Below are positions 7,906 through 12,000 of a stretch of DNA of 12,000 nucleotides, one piece after another. A model generated the notes under the pieces. The model was not told where the DNA came from, searched no databases, and worked only from the letters and a program-made list of their open reading frames with translations. The stretch comes from Glandiceps talaboti (taxonomy: Eukaryota; Hemichordata; Enteropneusta; Spengelidae). The stretch spans positions 22,600,209 through 22,612,208 of the forward strand of contig NC_135565.1 in NCBI RefSeq assembly GCF_964340395.1, written 5' to 3'. Every line of letters begins with the position of its first letter. The stretch's first letter is position 1. The translations under genes and the position numbers were made by a program.

Positions 7906-8556
7906 CCCTCATCCACAGAAACCCCCTCCCTAGTGTGAGAACTGTTTCCCCTCATCCACAGAAAAACCCCTCCCTAGTGTGAGAACTGTTTCCCCTCATC
8001 CACAGAAAACCCCCTCCCTAGTGTGAGAACTGTTTCCCCTCATCCACAGAAAAACCCCTCCCTAGTGTGAGAACTGTTTCCCCTCATCCACAGAAAACCC
8101 CCTCCCTAGTGTGAGAACTGTTTCCCCTCATCCACAGAAAACCCCCTCCCTAGTGTGAGAACTGTTTCCCCTCATCCACAGAAAAACCCCTCCCTAGTGT
8201 GAGAACTGTTTCCCCTCATCCACAGAAAAACCCCTCCCTAGTGTGAGAACTGTTTCCCCTCATCCACAGAAAACCCCTCCTAGTGTGAGAACTGTTTCCC
8301 CTCATCCACAGAAAAACCCCTCCCTAGTGTGAGAACTGTTTCCCCTCATCCACAGAAAACCCCTCCTAGTGTGAGAACTGTTTCCCATCATCCACAGAAA
8401 ACCCCTCCTAGTGTGAGAACTGTTTCCCCTCATCCACAGAAACCCCCTCCCTAGTGTGAGAACTGTTTCCCCTTATCCACAGAAAACCCCCTCCCTAGTG
8501 TGAGAACTGATTCATATTTCCCCTCATCCACAGAAAAAACCCTCCCTAGTGTGAGA
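7906..8556 (+). repeat. 44-bp C-rich minisatellite, 15 units
   Basis: The anchor CATCCACAG ends at 7918, 7961, 8005, 8049, 8093, 8137, 8181, 8225, 8269, 8311, 8355, 8397, 8439, 8482 (as TATCCACAG) and 8533, giving periods of 42-44 bp and a final 51 bp caused by a small insertion near 8510. The unit is TTTCCCCTCATCCACAG, an A-run and C-run, CTCCCTAGTG, then TGAGAACTG. Most variation is in the A/C run: five A plus four C, four A plus five C, three A plus five C, or four A plus four C with one C lost before TAG. Units are otherwise nearly identical. The strands are strongly asymmetric, C-rich on plus and G-rich on minus. No long open frame runs through the array. Confidence 0.95.
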
Positions 8557-9585
8557 CGCTGAAACTGACATCAACTTAAAAAAAACAATATAACTATCCA
8601 ATCTGTAATGGCTGTACATATGATAGGAAGAAACCAATAACAGAGACATTTGGAAAACACATAAATACCTGACCTAGATACTCACACCTGAAAATATAAT
8701 ATAATATAATAAAAAATCTACCTACCCCACCCATTCTGAAATTGAGCGTAAGCGGAACCACGCAACATTTTTTGTTATAGGCCTTATATATACCAAAATT
8801 ACTAACCCAATATAATTTGTGCAAGCAGTTGCTTAGCTTATACAGCACAAACCTGAGGGCGTTAAAACTGTAATCTGCACGGTGAACGTCTTAGTGTCTC
8901 GTCGTAGAATCACCGTCATTGTGCCCTTTGATATCTCTATTTACCAATTGCCACTTCAACGACCCAATTATCATTGGTAAGATTAAAGTAGAAAAAAGTT
9001 GAAAAATCCAAACTGATCATCCTTTATATACAAAAAACTACATACAAATTGATTTAAACAAAAAAAAGCTTGAGCCTTTTCTCAAGTAAAATAAGCACAT
9101 ATTTTCGTCTGAGAGTGTCGTTACCGGGTAATGTGCACGAGCGAGAAAAAATGAGTCTGGCGCCTGATGAGTGAGTCATTCGTGACACGTGACACGTCAG
9201 AACGAATACCAGGTCAGATTATCTTTAGTTGGATATAAGTAGTGCTACTCAATTACAGTATACACCATAGATCATCATATACACCACATGTCCTAATAAC
9301 ACACTTCGAGGTGTGAAACAGTACGTCCCGGCCAAATTTTTGGGCTTCCCGCCTTTAATTTAGATCAAGTACAGTGGATGAATAGCAATTGAGGTAAAAT
9401 GGAACGTTTTGTCAAACCTGTCATTGTACCCCTGTATGTTGATTTATTTCACGCCTAAACTGTGGTCCTCTTCAGTGAAATATTAACGAATGTCCGAAGG
9501 GGTCAACATGCCCAATATATCAATGGCAGTAAGATGTACAATCTGATTGTTTGACCAGCAAGTAGTATTTCTGTGAGGTTGCCGA
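8557..9585. other. Non-coding stretch with a small site cluster
   Basis: No gene is recognised. A minus-strand 84-codon frame (8594-8848) starts at GTG and crosses the TATAA simple repeat at about 8695-8712, so it is not credible. The only other point of note is a cluster of bZIP/bHLH-like words at 9172-9199. Confidence 0.55.
9172..9199. promoter_or_regulatory. Cluster of AP-1, E-box and CRE-like words
   Basis: In 28 bases there are TGAGTCA (9172-9178, an exact AP-1 word), CACGTG (9186-9191, a palindromic E-box) and TGACACGTCA (9190-9199, a CRE-like word with one extra pair). Part of the density comes from a GTGACAC tandem duplication (9182-9195). There is no adjacent gene start, so function is only a suggestion. 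Confidence 0.25.
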
Positions 9586-9752
9586 TTCAAGGTGAATTCC
9601 TTTACACATCACATATACACTCATCGCTGTTAACATCAAAGTCACAGCTATCTTCAAGGTGAATTCCTTTACACATCACATGTACACTCATCGCTGTTAA
9701 CATCAAAGTCACAGCTATCTTCAAGGTGAATTCCTTTACACATCACATGTAC
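9586..9752 (+). repeat. 67-bp tandem repeat, about 2.5 units
   Basis: Units beginning TTCAAGGTGAATTCC recur at a period of exactly 67 bp (GGTGAATTCC at 9591, 9658 and 9725). Units 1 and 2 are almost identical, differing at ATATACAC versus ATGTACAC and at the left junction; unit 3 carries the ATGTACA form and stops partway at about 9752, directly against an AAC microsatellite. The low divergence implies a recent duplication. Confidence 0.93.
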
Positions 9753-9773
9753 AACAACAACAACAACAACAAA

Positions 9774-9809
<36 letters not shown>

Positions 9810-9810
9810 A
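9751..9810 (+). repeat. (AAC)n microsatellite
   Basis: About 18 AAC triplets in two blocks are split by an A-run near 9770-9776. It starts where the third 67-bp unit is cut off (ATGTACAACAAC), so the unit's own ACA probably seeded it. Confidence 0.95.
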
Positions 9811-11077
9811 CTTCAATAACAGTAATAAGTTGATAATTTTTCAATAATTCAATAATATAGTGCTCCAGATTATGTGTCCTCGTTAGATGAGCTCCGAAAG
9901 AGTAACACTGTGTCAACATTATTACAGTGACTCGAGTTCATAATCTTTACAGAGTAAAGCCCTAAGCAGTTGGTTTATCCACACCGTGACAGACTTCCTG
10001 ATATTGTTGTTGGGGAAATATTTCACATGCTGGCATCGATAGTTTTAAGTCTCGTGTGCATTGTTGCTTTTATGTCGATGCACAGATTTGTTGAAAAAAA
10101 ACACTTTTTATTGTGTTCTACATACTTCACATTCTTATATTTATGGTTAGGATATTTTCTTTGCCAGAAAACAAATTGTAATGTACAGGAAAAGCGGTGT
10201 AGTAATACATATATCTATAGTAGTGCTATGACATGAAAGTACCATTTATATGTACAGTTCCCTTATTTACTTACCCACTCAGCTGAAATACATGTGTTGT
10301 CCCCTGAACTACTGACTGTTTCCCCCTCCCACTGACCAACGCAATAAATCATCTCCCACTGAAAAAAAATCGTGCACGAACAGCTTCTTTGGCTGCATTT
10401 GATGTATGTCACCTTAAAGTCATAGTTCCTGGGCTAGTACTCAATATGCGTGGCGATATGAGAGCGCCCTCAACGTTTACACTAGTGTCAGCGATAAGTT
10501 ATATTGTACGTGCCAGGAATGAATATTATTCCATTTCATTCAGTCAGGTTGAGATCAAAGTACGGTACTGACGTAGTTGTGGTCTCTTATTCTCTTCATA
10601 TATCTCAAATTTATAACCCAATATTGAAAGAGTCCACCGTTAAAGGAATCTCGTTGTTCTTTCGTGAATTGATAATTGTAGTACAGAAAGTTAGCCCAAA
10701 ACACTATTGGTGACATTGATGTGGCCCTGTAGACTAAAACATGCTGCAAAGTTATTCATCTGTTCAGGAGTTAAATCACGAGGAGCGTTTCAAAATTCTA
10801 AAATAAACTTTCTAGGGATGGGAAAAAGCAGGTGTGAAACTGTATGAGTTGTAAGTTACGTCAGTGAGGAGCAATACCATTTTGATTAATTAAATTAAAT
10901 ACTGTATTGTTAGTCTAGTCTTTTCAACAGTCACACTCGACAATCATCGTCAGATTTACCGACCCCTTGTAATTCTACAAACAATCTCCAACCAAGTTTT
11001 GATATCAACTGAAAAGTAAGCTGTACTTCGATAAACATATTGCACGTCAAGTAGTTTAAATCTAACTCTGTACGGTT
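9811..11077. other. Non-coding stretch, several chance open frames
   Basis: No gene is supported. The longest plus frame (9970-10236) begins at TTG; it has two hydrophobic segments but no recognisable family, and the region is T-rich. Overlapping frames on both strands near 10389-10749 contradict each other and none has recognisable content. A 21-codon ATG frame at 10741-10806 is too short to judge. Confidence 0.5.
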
Positions 11078-11400
11078 TACTACCAAACCAGAGTGACTAT
11101 AGGGTTTCAATTAGGCAGCACAATGTTTTCTAGATCTTGCACAATGTTTTAATGAATTACAAAAACAAATTTAAAATACAGGCATTGACAGCGAGAACGC
11201 ACATGAAATGTTACATTTCCATGTATCTCATTGTGACATTTGCGTTCATTGAGATAAAAGGTACCATTCATATACGTGGGCGGTATCATATCAGTGTCTC
11301 TGTCTTTTGTTTTATAATTTGTAACAAAAAACGTTGTGTGAGATGTAAAAGATAACGTGCTGCCTAATTGAAACTCTATAGTCACTCTGGTTTGGTAGTA
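11078..11400. mobile_element. 323-bp element with 44-bp inverted repeats and TA flanks
   Basis: The left arm 11078-11121 and the right arm 11357-11400 are reverse complements at 43 of 44 positions (GGG on the left pairs against the complement of CTC on the right). The outermost bases are TA at both ends, followed inward by CTACCAAACC and its complement, as expected for a TA target-site duplication. The 235-bp interior is AT-rich with a small ATGAAATGT/ACATTTC stem near 11201-11221. Frames crossing it are short, run on both strands and follow the repeat, so no transposase is encoded. It is best read as a MITE of Tc1/mariner-like insertion habit (inference from TA). The near-perfect arms suggest it is fairly young. 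Confidence 0.75.
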
Positions 11401-11558
11401 CAAACACAGTGCTGCCTAATTGAAACTCTATAGTCACTCTGGTTTGGTAGTACAAAACAGTGCTGCGTAATTGAAACTCTAGATCTATAGTCACTCTGGT
11501 TTGTTAGTACAAAACACAGTGCTGCGTAATTGAAACTCTATAGTCACTCTGGTTTGGT
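11357..11558 (+). repeat. Four tandem copies of the element's right arm
   Basis: Copies lie at 11357-11400, 11409-11452, 11460-11509 and 11519-11558, spaced 52, 51 and 59 bp apart, with A-rich spacers such as CAAACACA. Copies 1 and 2 read GTGCTGCC like the left arm; copies 3 and 4 read GTGCTGCG. Copy 3 carries an extra AGATCT-type 6 bp in its middle. Copy 4 loses the final AGTA. Minus-strand frames here (11149-11403 and 11312-11494) translate the repeat and are not genes. Confidence 0.92.
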
Positions 11559-12000
11559 CATGTATTTTCAGTTAGGTTCGTTGACTCGTCGTCTGTTAGT
11601 CATTGATTTGTTAGGTTGGTATAACCTGCTCATTGTTCAACCCAAACAGTTAGAAAACAGTCCAGTATGATAAATGTTCAATACCGCTATATCACAATGT
11701 ACCTCGTATTTCATCGCTATATCTCTTGATTGTCATGTCTTAAGGTGGATAACTGGGCACGTTTAATTTAGATCTTTTTTTTTAAAGTGGGTTGAATGAC
11801 CAGGGATTGGTGGGAGTCTTGGCAGACGCCGAATAGTTGACTTAGCCATTTGCACTTATTATATGTCTGTTTTGGTGAATATAACTCGTTACATGTTACT
11901 TGGAACTTTAAGGGTGCAGCATATTCTGGCAGTAATATCAGAATTAGTTCCATTTTTAAAAACCTAACAGATCAACGTTGGAGTTCATGATGAGTTTTAT
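11559..12000. other. Non-coding right flank
   Basis: No repeat was recognised. A minus-strand 61-codon ATG frame (11768-11953) has a mixed composition and an in-frame stop just upstream, but resembles no family I know; it could be an exon fragment but is more likely chance. Confidence 0.5.

Noticed and set aside
7906-8556. CRISPR-like appearance of the 44-bp array
   Set aside because: There are no unique spacers; the whole 44-bp unit repeats. This is a minisatellite in a eukaryotic context, with no cas genes.
9970-10236. 88-codon plus frame with two hydrophobic segments
   Set aside because: It begins with TTG, not ATG, in a T-rich stretch. Hydrophobic segments are expected from T-rich codons, and no family is recognised.
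10741-10806. 21-codon ATG frame with coding-like composition
   Set aside because: It is too short to separate from chance, with no splice signals or conserved pattern.

Overview
This 12 kb window looks like non-coding DNA from an animal nuclear genome. It is AT-rich and has no dense run of long open frames, so it is not bacterial, phage or organellar. It holds a degraded tRNA-derived SINE, several minisatellite arrays, and small elements with terminal inverted repeats. The SINE core block and the style of the tandem repeats suggest a marine invertebrate, possibly a mollusc. That placement is inference from memory of such elements and is not proved by the sequence.

Layout. 1-285 (minus) is an open frame that runs off the left edge; it is the only stretch with some look of a coding exon, and I do not recognise the protein. 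899-1400 is a decayed array of a roughly 43-bp unit, and related copies reappear at 2853-2985. 2986-5267 is featureless apart from short motifs. 5268-5307 is a 20-bp direct duplication carrying TATA-box-like words, and 5478-5569 is a strong long hairpin. 6479-6595 is an exact 22-bp array carrying TGACGT in every unit.

6479-8556 is the most repeat-dense part. It contains the 22-bp array, the SINE (about 7025-7260), a C-rich array of roughly 35-bp units (7367-7813), a 155-bp inverted-repeat element inserted in that array (7536-7690), and a 15-copy, 42-44-bp C-rich array (7906-8556). 9586-9752 has two and a half near-identical 67-bp units running directly into an (AAC)n microsatellite. 11078-11400 is an element with 44-bp terminal inverted repeats flanked by TA, and its right arm is repeated three more times in tandem up to 11558.

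No complete gene, tRNA, rRNA or CRISPR array can be supported. Most open frames here are short, often lack an ATG, overlap repeats, and occur at about the number chance predicts for this base composition. I see no multi-gene system. What the window records is repeat biology: nested insertion, array homogenisation, and duplication of terminal repeats.
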